DNA of 64,000 nucleotides. Origin: Larkinella insperata (GTDB taxonomy: Bacteria > Bacteroidota > Bacteroidia > Cytophagales > Spirosomataceae). The translations under genes and the position numbers were made by a program. Location of the stretch: NCBI RefSeq assembly GCF_026248825.1, contig NZ_CP110973.1:124001-188000 (forward strand), in the 5' to 3' direction. Positions 28,901 through 37,584 of the stretch are shown here, piece by piece. The notes below the pieces were generated by a model. The model had not been told where the DNA came from and ran no database searches. It was given only the letters and a program-made list of their open reading frames with translations. Positions within the stretch are counted from its first letter, which is position 1. The number at the start of each line of letters is the position of its first letter.

Positions 28901-29420
28901 CGTTCCCGTAAGCGTTGTACTTGGTTACGTCCGTCAGCGTCCGACCGATGGTGGGAATGCTGTTGATGGTTTCGCGTCCGAACGAAGCGGCTGCCCCGGT
29001 CCGGTCAGAACTGAAAATATCGCTGCGGTTGCCCGACACGACGATTTCCGACAGTTGGGTGCTTTCGTCCACCATGGCAAAATCAACGTTGGAAGCCGTA
29101 CCCAAACTGGCTTCGATTCCACTTTTCACCTGCTCCTTAAAGCCAACGAATGTAGCCGTAACGGTATAGGGCCCGCCAACCCGGATGTTTGGGAAAGTAT
29201 ACCGGCCTTCGTTGTTGGTAACGGTTCCGTACCGTGTCCCGGAGGGAGTATGAACGGCAATCACTGTTGCCCCGGGCAGTCCATCGCCTTTCTGGTCTTT
29301 CACCAGCCCCGCCATGGAAGAGGATGTCACCTGTGCCTGTACACTACCTCCGCTCAACACGGTCATGGCCAGGCCCAAAAGCAAGGCAATGAGAGGTAGG
29401 AACTGTAAACGTTTGTTCAT
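25995..29420 (-). CDS. Oar-like TonB-dependent outer-membrane receptor
   Basis: A 1141-residue outer-membrane protein. Signal peptide to about residue 30 (VLSGGSVQAQ), a carboxypeptidase-D-like domain (about 34-120, GLVKDQKGDGLPGATVIAV), a divergent plug region with GAGINAVTRSGTNEFSGSVY, and a very long barrel ending in QLGIRYIFN. The RSGTNEF motif is typical of Oar-type receptors, a family without SusD partners. It is a paralogue of the gene immediately upstream (29615-32914): the two share domain order and motifs such as VAPxDVRQS-FTGAGINA-TRSGTN. Likely role is uptake or surface display of a large substrate; ligand unknown. Confidence 0.9.
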   Translation of the reverse strand: MNKRLQFLPLIALLLGLAMTVLSGGSVQAQVTSSSMAGLVKDQKGDGLPGATVIAVHTPSGTRYGTVTNNEGRYTFPNIRVGGPYTVTATFVGFKEQVKSGIEASLGTASNVDFAMVDESTQLSEIVVSGNRSDIFSSDRTGAAASFGRETINSIPTIGRTLTDVTKYNAYGNGQSFAGQDPRFNNFTIDGSVFNNGFGLGSSALAGGRTGTTAVSLDAIDQLQVNVAPFDVRQSGFTGAGINAVTRSGTNEFSGSVYHLFRNNSLVGKKADGVEITPKPNINEKTYGFRLGGPIIKNKLFFFVNGEMFKSSAPALLWSLNRGSNTGGQVSRVTLADMQDLSSFMQTNFGYNLGALDGFNNEVNSIKGLIRLDYNINDQHKLSVRYSHHNSDSDQIISNSNSSNTAGNGNRSNSALAISPENSGYNIADNTRSLAAELTSNFGGKFANNLIVTYNKQLEDRAYKTSLFSTIDILKDGSTYTSIGFDPFTPNNKLNYSTFNITNNFNYFLGKHTFTAGLVYEYYTSNNVFFPSSNGVYVYNSIDDFKQAALASINNPNNPISPVRLARYNLRYSLIPGGGEPLQTLKRSLYSAYVQDEYQATPNIKVTAGLRADIFHYNNSTAEDFNNPIVAGLTFKNENGEDYKITTGTFPKPRLLLSPRIGFNWDVKGDKTTQIRGGTGIFVSRIPEVLVSNQLGNNGVNTAVINLTDTTAVPFVTDPSKLPAAIRPNPDSVDISRLAPYVINASDQNLKYPQIWKTNIAIDQRLPWGLIGTLEFVYNKNIQALRYIDANLRAPQGDRTLSGPDNRPVFPAFGLTGSALSAARYYNREITNAFVLRNTNKGSSYIVTAKLEKPAVRGLGFSLAYTYGQARDLAVVGSTVQANVPSVYGQNYLTTAYSDQDLRHRVIGYATYRLNYGGKLGGSTAITLGVLGNSGSKISYVYNQDVNLDGQTTNDLLYVPRNASELTFAPLTVAAVPATATEPAIPAVTYSPEQQAAAFETYIQDNKYLNSRRGQYAERNGGAYPWLTRFDLSVVQEFYVAVGNKGKRNTIQFRADILNFGNLLNNSWGLGYALTASTSSSTSNPLTLASVNTTTGVPTYRLATQTFRGQRQAGLLKDSFVPAQNLNAVYQAQLGIRYIFN

Positions 29421-29453
29421 GAAAGTGATTTTGGTTGAATTGGTTTGATTAAG

Positions 29454-29489
29454 AAAAAATAAACCCGGCCCTTTTATAGAAGGGCCGGG
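29454..29489 (-). terminator. Terminator after the second Oar-like receptor gene
   Basis: Minus strand: CCCGGCCCTT, short loop, AAGGGCCGGG (10 bp perfect), then TTTATTTTTTC. It lies about 125 bp after the stop at 29615 and upstream of the next receptor gene, so the tandem genes are probably separate transcripts. Confidence 0.85.
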
Positions 29490-29614
29490 CTATTGTCAGG
29501 TATGATAAAGTACAACCCGCTTGACACCGGCAAAATGATTAAATACAACCTGTTTACAGGAGCTATAACTTTTAACGAGAATCATGGCGGCAGTCTTCAT
29601 CCGATTAAATACGA

Positions 29615-32600
29615 TCAGAAACTGTACCGCAAACCCAACTGCATACGCCAGGTATTTGCGACGTCAAAGTAGTTGCGGTACGGATTGGTCGGTAATACCG
29701 TCTGCCCGTCCCGGTTGATGGTAACCATGTTGAAGCTCGGTACGCCCTGCGCCGAAACGTTCGCTACATTCAGCAGCGCATAGTTGTAAATAGAACCGCT
29801 GTTCAGCTCCTGACGAACCCCCCAATTGGAGTTCAGCAGGTTACCGGCATTAGTAATATCGAGGCTAAACTGCAGGCTGTGCCGTCTCTGCCCTACGTTG
29901 GTAAAGATATCCTGCAGCAAACGGAAGTCGAAGCGGTGATACCACGGCAGCAGGCCGGAGTTCCGCTCTACATAACTTCCTTTGGCCGCTCTCAGCTCCG
30001 GCGTATTCTGAACAAACTGGTCATAAGCTTCCCGTTGCTGCTGGGCTGTAAACCGGACCGTTCCACCGCTGACAATGTCAACAAAGTTGATTTCAGAAGA
30101 AGTGTTCGGTACATATAGCAAGTCAAGGCTAACTCCATCGCGGTTGATGTCGCCGTTGTACGTGTACGCAAACCGGCCGGCGCTCGATCCCTGATAGAAC
30201 AGGGAAACCGTAGTGGCCAGGTGCTTGATGTACTCAAACCGGTATGACAGGTTACCCACCAGACGATGAGGGATGGCGTACTGCGACTGCCCCAGCAGCA
30301 GTTCGTTCGGGTCGTTGATTGAATAGTTGTTCGACCAGGCGGAGTTGGCTGCCGAACCAGGGTTGCCGGATACGTCTTGAGCCGCGGTGTAATTGTAGAA
30401 GAACGAACCGTATAACCCTCTGCGGGCGGGCAACGAAATCCCCAACGTAGCAGCCAGTGAATTTCCTTTTTTGGTATTCGCCAGTACAGGAACGATGGCA
30501 CCCGTGGCCGGATTATACGTCGCATTGGCTGCACCGTTCCAAAAGTCACGGTTATCGCCGGAATAATTCAACGTTTGCGTGGCTGGTTTACGGTTGGCGT
30601 TGAACTGATAGGTGGCATTAAGATCCTTCGTGTAAATCACATCAAAGCTGGCCACCAGGGGCGTACCCGGAATTTTGTAGTCGGCACCAATATTCGTTCG
30701 CCAAACCTGCGGCATGCGGTAATCGGGATCGACCAGAGCCACGGTACCGGGAGCAGTGGCTCCGGCGGTTTTCGGGAACCGATTGGGTAACCGGTTTACC
30801 CAGTAATAGGGATCGGCATTGAAGTTGGTGATTTCCGCCAGCGTTGCCGCGTTGACCGGTTCGAAGGTATTTTGCAACACCCCGGAGTTGGTTGGCATGT
30901 TGGTGAACCACACGAACGGAATCAACCCGGTAAAGATCCCCGTTCCACCCCGCAGTTGCAGCGAACGGTTGCCAAAGACATCGTAATTAACACCGATCCG
31001 GGGCGAGAACAGCGGCCGCGATTTTGGCCAGGTCTGGGTGCTGTATGTTGTTGGGTTGCCATCCTGGTCCAGCAGATTGAGCGCGTCGATAGCCGGGTTG
31101 TTCAACGGTTTATCCAGGAAAATCGGCATATCCACCCGCAGACCGACCGTCGCATTCAGTCGGTCGTTGATGGCAATCCGATCCTGAGCATACAAACCCG
31201 CCAGACCGAATCTCACTTTTGCCCAGGTGTCATTCTGAAACGGATACGTAACACCATACACCGACGGAGCCCGGTCGTTCAGGAAATCCTCCACCGAATT
31301 AAACCGGTAGTACGACGTTCCCAACCGAACGTAGCTGTTGTCGAAATTCATGATTTCGAAGCTGGCCCCGGCCGTTACCGTATGCTTCCCGGTTTGGTAC
31401 GTCACATTATCAATAAACGACAAGTTGGTGTTTTTCAAACCGTTGTTGTATGAAAACAGCTCCGTTCCAAACGACATGTAGTTCCGGCCATCTTCCCAGA
31501 TATCGACAAACGGGAACAGCGCTCCCGGCGTTGAACGAAGGGATTCGATGTAGCTGTAGGTAGCCAGGAACTGGTTTGAGAGTTTAGCGGAAAAGTTACT
31601 ATTCAATTCTGCCGTTACGGAACGAACAACGTTTCTCTGCACGTAATTGGCGTTCTCAAACGCAATGGATTCAGAGCTGATCCGGTTGGCGCTCGACCGC
31701 GGGTTCGGCCCCGAGTTGTTGTTGGTTCCGGCGTCGCTCGTTCCGACCACCTGGTTGTACCGGAGCGTCAGTTTGTGCTTGTTGCTGATGTTCCAGTCTA
31801 ACCGGCCCAGAAATTTGGTGCTTAAGTTGGCGTATTGGTTGGCGTAATTTTCGTAAGCGCCCGGATTGTAACCGTACTTGGTGCGCAGATACGAACTGAC
31901 GGCTTCCAGGTCAGCCGCCGTAGTGCGGGATACACCAGGCAGTCCGGCATTGTCACCACGATTGGCTACCCAGATGTTACCCGGATAAACGTAGTTCTCG
32001 CGTTCAAAATTGGCGAAGAAGAAGAGCTTGTTTTTGATGATGGCCCCACCCAACCGGGCCCCGTACACCTTGTTGGACGATTTCGATTGCTCGGGCAGGT
32101 CAATTCCCGCTACTTTTTTTCCGTTAAAATTCTGATCCCGGTAAAAGCCGTAAACCGACCCCGTCAGCTGGTTGGTACCGCTGCGGGTAATGGCGTTGAT
32201 CCCGGCCCCCGTAAAGTTACTTTGCCGCACATCGTACGGTGCCACGTTTACCTGCACCTCTTCGATGGCATCCAGCGAAATAGGCTGTGCTTCTCCACCG
32301 GGCAGCAGGTCGTTGCTCAAACCAAAACCGTTTGAGAAAGTCGCTCCATCAATCCGGACGTTATTCAGACGCGGATCCCGGCCCGCAAAACCCGTTCCGT
32401 TGGCCTGCGGAGTAAGCCGCGTGAAATCCGTCAGACTCCGGGTAACGGTCGGTAAGGTTGTCAGTTGCTTGGCGTTGATGTTGGTCGAAGCTCCCGTCCG
32501 TTCGTTGTTCAGGATGGAGTTACTGGCAACTACCTGAATTTCGGCCAGTTGCTGAGCGCTTTCGCCTAATTTTTGATTTAATACATAAGGCTCTCCCAAC

Positions 32601-32914
32601 ACCAGCGTGATGTTTTCCACTACCTTGGGTTCAAAACCAACGAACGTAATTTCAACCGTGTAGGGCCCACCCGTCCGCATGCCCGGGATTGTAAACCGGC
32701 CAGTTGCCTGGGTAGTGGTTCCGTATACCGTTCCCGATGGAACGTGCGTTGCTTTTACCGTTGCTCCGGGCAATCCTTCGCCTTTTGAGTCGGTAATCAA
32801 TCCGTTTATTGATGAATTTGTAACCTGGGCTAGAGCCTGATTGCTACTCGCAACCGCAAAAAGCAGCCCCAAAAAAATGCCTACCGCGTGAACCCACCGT
32901 AGCCTTTTGCACAT
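29615..32914 (-). CDS. Oar-like TonB-dependent outer-membrane receptor (paralogue)
   Basis: A 1099-residue receptor if the ATG at 32914 (MCKRLRWVHAVG) is used, which puts a signal peptide (LLFAVASSNQALAQ) directly at the N-terminus; an upstream start at 32980 would add 22 residues without signal character. A carboxypeptidase-D-like domain follows (INGLITDSKGEGLPGATVKA), then plug-like VAPYDVRQSNFTGAGINAIT and a barrel ending QLGLRYSF. It is a tandem paralogue of the gene downstream. No SusD-like partner is encoded nearby, as usual for Oar proteins. The ligand is unknown. Confidence 0.9.
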   Translation of the reverse strand: MCKRLRWVHAVGIFLGLLFAVASSNQALAQVTNSSINGLITDSKGEGLPGATVKATHVPSGTVYGTTTQATGRFTIPGMRTGGPYTVEITFVGFEPKVVENITLVLGEPYVLNQKLGESAQQLAEIQVVASNSILNNERTGASTNINAKQLTTLPTVTRSLTDFTRLTPQANGTGFAGRDPRLNNVRIDGATFSNGFGLSNDLLPGGEAQPISLDAIEEVQVNVAPYDVRQSNFTGAGINAITRSGTNQLTGSVYGFYRDQNFNGKKVAGIDLPEQSKSSNKVYGARLGGAIIKNKLFFFANFERENYVYPGNIWVANRGDNAGLPGVSRTTAADLEAVSSYLRTKYGYNPGAYENYANQYANLSTKFLGRLDWNISNKHKLTLRYNQVVGTSDAGTNNNSGPNPRSSANRISSESIAFENANYVQRNVVRSVTAELNSNFSAKLSNQFLATYSYIESLRSTPGALFPFVDIWEDGRNYMSFGTELFSYNNGLKNTNLSFIDNVTYQTGKHTVTAGASFEIMNFDNSYVRLGTSYYRFNSVEDFLNDRAPSVYGVTYPFQNDTWAKVRFGLAGLYAQDRIAINDRLNATVGLRVDMPIFLDKPLNNPAIDALNLLDQDGNPTTYSTQTWPKSRPLFSPRIGVNYDVFGNRSLQLRGGTGIFTGLIPFVWFTNMPTNSGVLQNTFEPVNAATLAEITNFNADPYYWVNRLPNRFPKTAGATAPGTVALVDPDYRMPQVWRTNIGADYKIPGTPLVASFDVIYTKDLNATYQFNANRKPATQTLNYSGDNRDFWNGAANATYNPATGAIVPVLANTKKGNSLAATLGISLPARRGLYGSFFYNYTAAQDVSGNPGSAANSAWSNNYSINDPNELLLGQSQYAIPHRLVGNLSYRFEYIKHLATTVSLFYQGSSAGRFAYTYNGDINRDGVSLDLLYVPNTSSEINFVDIVSGGTVRFTAQQQREAYDQFVQNTPELRAAKGSYVERNSGLLPWYHRFDFRLLQDIFTNVGQRRHSLQFSLDITNAGNLLNSNWGVRQELNSGSIYNYALLNVANVSAQGVPSFNMVTINRDGQTVLPTNPYRNYFDVANTWRMQLGLRYSF

Positions 32915-33299
32915 AATCCAGTTTATTTGGTTAAAAATAATTTGAAGTCCTTCAGATTCCTCTGAGCTATTCATATACAAAGAAACGACATTTTTCTTTG
33001 CGGCTCAACCCCCCTTTCTTAGGAAAGTACTATAATAACAATTTTGCCGCCAAGGTTTCTACAAAAACTCCACAAATCTGTTTTTATCGTTCAATTTCCC
33101 GCCATTATTTTTTTGTTAAGAATCGATCGAACGGGCTCGCTTTTTTGCAATAATCTTACATAATATTCTATTATTCAGCTAATTACCACAACGACTCAAT
33201 CATTTTCTCTCAAGCCCATTTGCGATTTTTCGAACGAATCTTTTTAACTTTAAGTAGTACATTAAGTGAAACTATTTTCGGGTTCTTACTTCTAGGGAT
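32915..33299. other. Divergent intergenic region, AT-rich
   Basis: About 385 bp between the Oar-like receptor (-) and the SelD-like gene (+). A TTCTACA word occurs around 33050 but no -24/-12 element is seen near it. No gene recognised. Confidence 0.45.
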
Positions 33300-34334
33300 A
33301 TGATTCAACAAACGGAAATATACAAACTGGCCCAGTACCGCCGTAAGGCGGGGATCATTCAAAAAAAGGAATCGGATATCTTCCATATCCAGCCGACTTC
33401 TCTGCCCGATTTTTCTCAACAGCTGGTTGGGACAAACCAGTCCGACAACACCGTTGTGCTGGAAATCGGCCACGGCGATGCCCTCATCAGCACCACCGCC
33501 CTCTCCTCCCCCACCGTTGACGACCCGTATGAGTTCGGGCGGATCGCTTCGGCCAACGCCTTGAACAATGTGTACGCGACGGGTGGTGAACCACTGCTGG
33601 CATCGGCCATCCTGGGCTGGCCAACCGACCATATTCCCGCCGATGTGGCCAACCACGTGCTGGAAGGCAGTCGGGCGCTCTGCGCGGAAGCCGGTATTCT
33701 GCTGACGACCGGGCACCGGATTGAGAGCGCCGAACCGTTTTTCGGACTGACTGTAACGGGCAAAGTCCGGTTGAACCACCTGAAGCAAATCAACATGGCC
33801 ACCGAAGGCTGTTGCCTTTATCTGACCAAACCCCTGGGCTTCGGGATTCTGACGACGGCGCTGCAAAAAGAACTCCTCCAGCCGCACGAAGCCGAAACCG
33901 CGCTGAACCAGATGGCGCTGCTCAACACCTTTGGGGCGTTTCTCGGTAAACTGCCGTACGTCAAAGCCCTTACGCATGTATCGGGGTCCGGCCTGTTGGG
34001 TCACCTGATCGAAATGGCGGAGAGCAGCGGTCTGAGCGCCGATATTGACTTCCATAAAGTGCCCGTCTTACCGGGTACGAGCGATTATCTGGCGCAGGAA
34101 AGCAGTCCGGAAGCCGCGTATTGCAACTGGGAACGCTTTAGCGAAAAGACCAATGAACTGCCCAACGACCAGCGGTTGATCCTGGCCGATCCGCAGCTCA
34201 GCGGGGGCTTGCTGATTGCGGTTGAGTCGCGAAGCGGAGCGGAGTTTGAACAGGTTGCCTTTGAACACAAATTTCACCTGAAATCTTTCGGACAACTGAT
34301 TGAAAAAGGCGAAAAGGTGGTTTATGTACGGTAA
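33300..34334 (+). CDS. SelD-like (AIR-synthase fold) protein lacking catalytic residues
   Basis: A 344-residue protein clearly related to selenide, water dikinase: VDDPYEFGRIASANALNNVYATGG (core), AILGWPTD, FGLTVTGKV, LYLTKPLGFGILTTA, SGLLGHLIEM and DPQLSGGLLIAV align with SelD motifs in order. The catalytic residues do not. The N-terminal Cys/Sec-x-Cys-Lys loop is replaced by YRRKAGIIQKKES. DDAAVY becomes SDNTVV. The Asp of STTDFF becomes STTALS. GGHSI becomes TGHRI. TDVTGFG becomes THVSGSG. It therefore probably does not make selenophosphate. The frame is intact and full length, which suggests a retained non-SelD role. The comparison uses remembered E. coli SelD motifs. Confidence 0.85.
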   Translation: MIQQTEIYKLAQYRRKAGIIQKKESDIFHIQPTSLPDFSQQLVGTNQSDNTVVLEIGHGDALISTTALSSPTVDDPYEFGRIASANALNNVYATGGEPLLASAILGWPTDHIPADVANHVLEGSRALCAEAGILLTTGHRIESAEPFFGLTVTGKVRLNHLKQINMATEGCCLYLTKPLGFGILTTALQKELLQPHEAETALNQMALLNTFGAFLGKLPYVKALTHVSGSGLLGHLIEMAESSGLSADIDFHKVPVLPGTSDYLAQESSPEAAYCNWERFSEKTNELPNDQRLILADPQLSGGLLIAVESRSGAEFEQVAFEHKFHLKSFGQLIEKGEKVVYVR

Positions 34335-34372
34335 TCCCTCCATCGACCGCAAGGCGTAGCCGCTGTTTCGTG

Positions 34373-34401
34373 TTGGATGTAAGCAAGATTCCGTACTTTA
34401 G
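34373..34401 (+). promoter_or_regulatory. Candidate promoter of the alpha/beta hydrolase gene
   Basis: TTG (34373-34375), 18-bp spacer, TACTTTAG (34394-34401), close to the Bacteroidetes TTTG / TAnnTTTG pattern. Confidence 0.35.
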
Positions 34402-34481
34402 CCCCTGAACACGTTGTGAAACGATCACGGATGGACGCTGCCTGGCCGAACCGGTTCGCTTCCGTCCGTGGGTACTTTGCT

Positions 34482-35252
34482 ATGAAGCTTTATTATCGTC
34501 AGACCGGCGAGACCGGTACTCCTATTATCATTCTGCACGGCATTTTCGGATCGTCCGACAACTGGCTGACCATCTCAAAAACTATCGCGGAGCACAATCA
34601 CCGCGTCTTTCTAGTGGATCAGCGCAACCACGGGCGCTCTCCGCGCAGCGACGTTTTTGATTATGACGCCATGGCCGCCGATTTGCAGGAATTCATCACC
34701 GACCACCAGTTGGAGAAGCCGATTGTTATTGGGCACTCGATGGGCGGCAAAGCCGTCATGCAGTTCGCGATGGATTACCCCAGCCAGTACAGCCGATTGG
34801 TGATCGTTGATATTGCGCCGAAATTCTATCCCATTCACCACGCCGAGCTGATCCGGGGCCTGAAAGCGATTGACTTACAGAAAATCAAAAGCCGGAACGA
34901 AGCCGACGAAATCCTGAGCCAGTACGAACCGCTGCTCTACGTCCGCCAGTTTCTGCTCAAGAACCTGTACCGCACCGAAGCCGGACAATTCGACTGGCGG
35001 CTCAACCTGCCCGTCATCGAACAGGAGCTCCACGGAATTGGGGGTGAATTAAGCAATGTCCGGACCGTCACGGAACCGACGCTGTTTATCCGGGGGGCTA
35101 AATCGCCTTACATCAAGGACGAGGATGAGGAAGAAATCAAACGAATCTTTCCCAACAGTACTCTCGAAACCATTGAGGAAGCCGGGCACTGGGTGCAGGC
35201 CGAAAAACCGGATGAATTCGTAGCAGTTCTGATGCGTTTTTTGGATAAATGA
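34482..35252 (+). CDS. Alpha/beta hydrolase (YbfF-like esterase)
   Basis: A 256-residue cytoplasmic hydrolase. The ATG at 34482 starts MKLYYRQTGETGTPIIILHG, the usual short N-terminus; a longer frame from 34416 is less likely. ILHGIFGSSDNW holds the oxyanion HG motif, DQRNHGRSP follows, VIGHSMGGKA is the nucleophile elbow (Ser about 98), and EEAGHWVQAEKP gives the catalytic His near the end. This order and the RNHG motif match the YbfF/ABHD11 esterase group. The substrate is unknown. An inverted repeat follows the stop. Confidence 0.9.
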   Translation: MKLYYRQTGETGTPIIILHGIFGSSDNWLTISKTIAEHNHRVFLVDQRNHGRSPRSDVFDYDAMAADLQEFITDHQLEKPIVIGHSMGGKAVMQFAMDYPSQYSRLVIVDIAPKFYPIHHAELIRGLKAIDLQKIKSRNEADEILSQYEPLLYVRQFLLKNLYRTEAGQFDWRLNLPVIEQELHGIGGELSNVRTVTEPTLFIRGAKSPYIKDEDEEEIKRIFPNSTLETIEEAGHWVQAEKPDEFVAVLMRFLDK

Positions 35253-35318
35253 TGAATGGTCTACGATGAACGGCTTTCCGTTAGCAGGATCATACAGCGT
35301 TCATCGCAGACCGTTCAT
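35252..35318. repeat. Inverted repeat / probable bidirectional terminator
   Basis: Arms 35252-35272 and 35298-35318 pair over 21 nt with two mismatches; the words are GATGAACG and CGTTCATC. TTTTTATT follows on the plus strand. It lies between convergent hydrolase (+) and nitroreductase (-) genes. Confidence 0.7.
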
Positions 35319-35324
35319 TCGTTT

Positions 35325-35903
35325 TTATTCCTCCACCCAGGTCAGCTTTTCTTCAATGGGTTTCCGGACGGCCGGCTTTTCGCCGGACTGGTGATACCCC
35401 ATGTAGAAAAGGCCGACGCATTTCTGCGAGGGGCTAAGGTTTAAAAACTCGCCCAGGGCTTCCAGGTTACCGGGCGTGCTCCAGTAAGCCCCCACATTCA
35501 TGGCCGTAGCCGTTAGCCACATGTTCTGCACGGCGCAGGATACGGCAGCCAGTTCTTCCCATTCCGGCACTTTGTCGGAATGCAACTGCATGTTGATGGC
35601 CATAACGCACGAAGCCCGCAGAATTTTGGTGCGGGTCGTTTCGTATTTCGCATCCGAGTAAAGTGCTGGCGGGGTGGTCTGGCGGTACTGCTCGCCCAGA
35701 AAATCAGCCAGTTTTACCAGACCGTTGCCCCTAAAAATGGTAAACCGCCACGGTTGGGTCAGGCGGTGCGTGGGGGCAAAATTGGCGGTTTCAACGATGG
35801 CTTCAATTACGTCGCGGGGAATTTCCTTGTCAATATACTCCGGCGGAAAAATGCTCCGGCGCGTGCGGATAATATGGTTAATTACCTCAACAGTGTTTTC
35901 CAT
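35325..35903 (-). CDS. Nitroreductase-family FMN oxidoreductase
   Basis: A 192-residue flavoprotein. RTRRSIFPPEYIDKEIPRDVI (start of fold) and ETANFAPTHRLTQPWRFTIF match the FMN-binding N-terminal part of nitroreductases; SCAVQNMWLTATAMNVGAYW and the C-terminal GLFYMGYH motif follow. These enzymes reduce nitro compounds, quinones or enones with NAD(P)H. The natural substrate is unknown. It converges with the hydrolase at 34482. Confidence 0.9.
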   Translation of the reverse strand: MENTVEVINHIIRTRRSIFPPEYIDKEIPRDVIEAIVETANFAPTHRLTQPWRFTIFRGNGLVKLADFLGEQYRQTTPPALYSDAKYETTRTKILRASCVMAINMQLHSDKVPEWEELAAVSCAVQNMWLTATAMNVGAYWSTPGNLEALGEFLNLSPSQKCVGLFYMGYHQSGEKPAVRKPIEEKLTWVEE

Positions 35904-36113
35904 GGGTTACTTAAAAACCGTTTTGATTGAAACTGCAAAACTAACTCAATCAACGGTATTTAGCCGCCCCGTTCAGGAAACTCTCTCGCTGATCAACCCT
36001 ACGGTATGCTTTTTAACGGGATTGCCCTTTACTTTGCAGGAGTATTCTTTCCGGTTCACCAACCATTTCGTGTTGTTTGGGTTTCTAGGGTGTCCGGACC
36101 TTCTTCCGTAATA

Positions 36114-36815
36114 ATGCCGATTCTGTTTCTGATTCCGACCGTGCTGGCCGAGCACACTGCCGACCAGGTGTTATCCCCGCAAATCCGCGAGGTCATCAGC
36201 CAGACGAAGGTTTTCTTTGTTGAGAACGTCCGCACCGCCCGGCGCTTTATCAGCAGCCTGAAAACGGGGGTGGTCATTGACGAGCTGACCTTTTACGACC
36301 TCCACAAAGACACACCCGAAACCGAAACCCAGCAACAGCTTAACATCCTGAAGCAGCAGAATCAGGACGCGGGCGTCTTGTCCGAAGCGGGCTGTCCGGG
36401 GGTGGCCGATCCGGGGGCGGTGGCGGTGCGGCTCGCCCATCAGTCGGGTTGGCAGGTCCGGCCGCTGGTGGGGCCGTCGTCAATTCTGCTGGCTTTGATG
36501 GCGTCGGGCATGAGCGGGCAGTCGTTTGCGTTTCACGGTTATCTGGCGATCGACAAACCGGCCCGGATTCAGCAAATCCGGCAACTGGAACAAGACGCCC
36601 GCAAGCGGCAACAGACCCAGATTTTTATGGAAACGCCGTACCGCAACAACCCGTTGCTGGCCGATCTGCTGACGGTTTGCCACCCCGAAACGCGCCTGTG
36701 CGTGGCCTGCAACCTGACGGCCCCCGACGAACTGGTCCGAACGCTGAGCATCCGCGAATGGAAAAGCCTAACCGTAGATCTGCACAAAAAACCAAGCCTT
36801 TTTTTACTGCTTTGA
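36114..36815 (+). CDS. SAM-dependent methyltransferase, tetrapyrrole methylase fold (RsmI-like)
   Basis: A 233-residue protein from the ATG at 36114 (MPILFLIPTVLAEHT). VFFVENVRTARRFISSL, AGVLSEAGCPGVADPGA (SAM-binding loop) and VGPSSILLALMASGMSGQSFAFHGYL match the tetrapyrrole methylase family, and the order resembles RsmI, which 2'-O-methylates 16S rRNA C1402. This version is shorter and its N-terminus lacks the usual LYVVATPIGN motif, so it belongs to a separate Bacteroidetes subgroup; the substrate is uncertain. The metallo-hydrolase gene starts 7 bp downstream. Confidence 0.82.
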   Translation: MPILFLIPTVLAEHTADQVLSPQIREVISQTKVFFVENVRTARRFISSLKTGVVIDELTFYDLHKDTPETETQQQLNILKQQNQDAGVLSEAGCPGVADPGAVAVRLAHQSGWQVRPLVGPSSILLALMASGMSGQSFAFHGYLAIDKPARIQQIRQLEQDARKRQQTQIFMETPYRNNPLLADLLTVCHPETRLCVACNLTAPDELVRTLSIREWKSLTVDLHKKPSLFLLL

Positions 36816-36822
36816 ACCGCAT

Positions 36823-37464
36823 ATGACACAGATAAAGTCCTTTGTTTTTAATCCATTTTCGGAAAACACGTACGTGCTTTACGACGAAACACGTGAAGCC
36901 GTAATCATCGATCCTGGTTGCTACGAACAGCGGGAGAGAAACGCCCTGACCGGATTTATCGAGCAAAACAACCTGAAACCCGTGAAGCTGCTCAATACCC
37001 ACGCCCACATTGACCACGTGCTGGGCAACGCGTTTGTAAAGCGCCACTACGGTATTGAGCTCTACCTGCACCAAAGCGATCTGCCGGTGCTGAAAGCCGT
37101 TGCGGTGCTGGCCCCCAACTACGGTATGGCGGCCTACGAAGAAGCCGAAGTTGATCATTTTCTGGAAGCCGGGCAAACCATCACGTTTGGCAATACGGAA
37201 CTGGAAGTTCGTTTTGTGCCGGGTCATGCGCCGGGCCATGTGGCGTTTGTCAACCACGCCGACCGCTTCGTCATCGGTGGTGATGTGTTGTTCCGCGGTA
37301 GCATCGGACGCACGGATTTTCCCCTGTCGGATTTCGAGACACTGGCCCGCAGCATCCGGACCCAGTTTTACACCCTGCCCGATGATTACACGGTATATGC
37401 AGGTCATATGGAAACCACCACAATTGGACAGGAGAAGAAAATAAATCCATTTGTCAGACAATAA
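36823..37464 (+). CDS. Metallo-beta-lactamase-fold hydrolase (glyoxalase II-like)
   Basis: A 213-residue zinc hydrolase. LLNTHAHIDHVLGN carries the THxHxDH metal motif (about residues 59-67), FVPGHAPGHVAF the next histidine, VIGGDVLFRGSIGRTDFP the bridging Asp, and VYAGHMETTTIGQEK the last histidine. This is the hydroxyacylglutathione-hydrolase-like group, usually thioester hydrolases. It is 7 bp after the methyltransferase gene, so the two are co-transcribed. Confidence 0.92.
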   Translation: MTQIKSFVFNPFSENTYVLYDETREAVIIDPGCYEQRERNALTGFIEQNNLKPVKLLNTHAHIDHVLGNAFVKRHYGIELYLHQSDLPVLKAVAVLAPNYGMAAYEEAEVDHFLEAGQTITFGNTELEVRFVPGHAPGHVAFVNHADRFVIGGDVLFRGSIGRTDFPLSDFETLARSIRTQFYTLPDDYTVYAGHMETTTIGQEKKINPFVRQ

Positions 37465-37543
37465 CCTGCCCGGTTATTCTCCGCAACAAGTAGTTTATTG
37501 TATGACTATTTCAATATGCAGTAAAACTAATTAGGTAAAAATG

Positions 37544-37551
37544 TATATTTG
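37544..37551 (+). promoter_or_regulatory. Candidate -7 box upstream of the sigma factor fusion gene
   Basis: TATATTTG matches TAnnTTTG, 33 bp before the ATG. No -33 box is clear. Confidence 0.35.
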
Positions 37552-37584
37552 ACCAGAGAAGGTCAGTAGATAACCTTTAAGTAC

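Noticed and set aside
28644..29399. 251-codon plus-strand frame inside the first Oar-like receptor
   Set aside because: Antisense frame without family motifs.
33046..33062. TTCTACA upstream of the second Oar-like receptor, as a further enhancer site
   Set aside because: No -24/-12-like element is present on either strand of that region.
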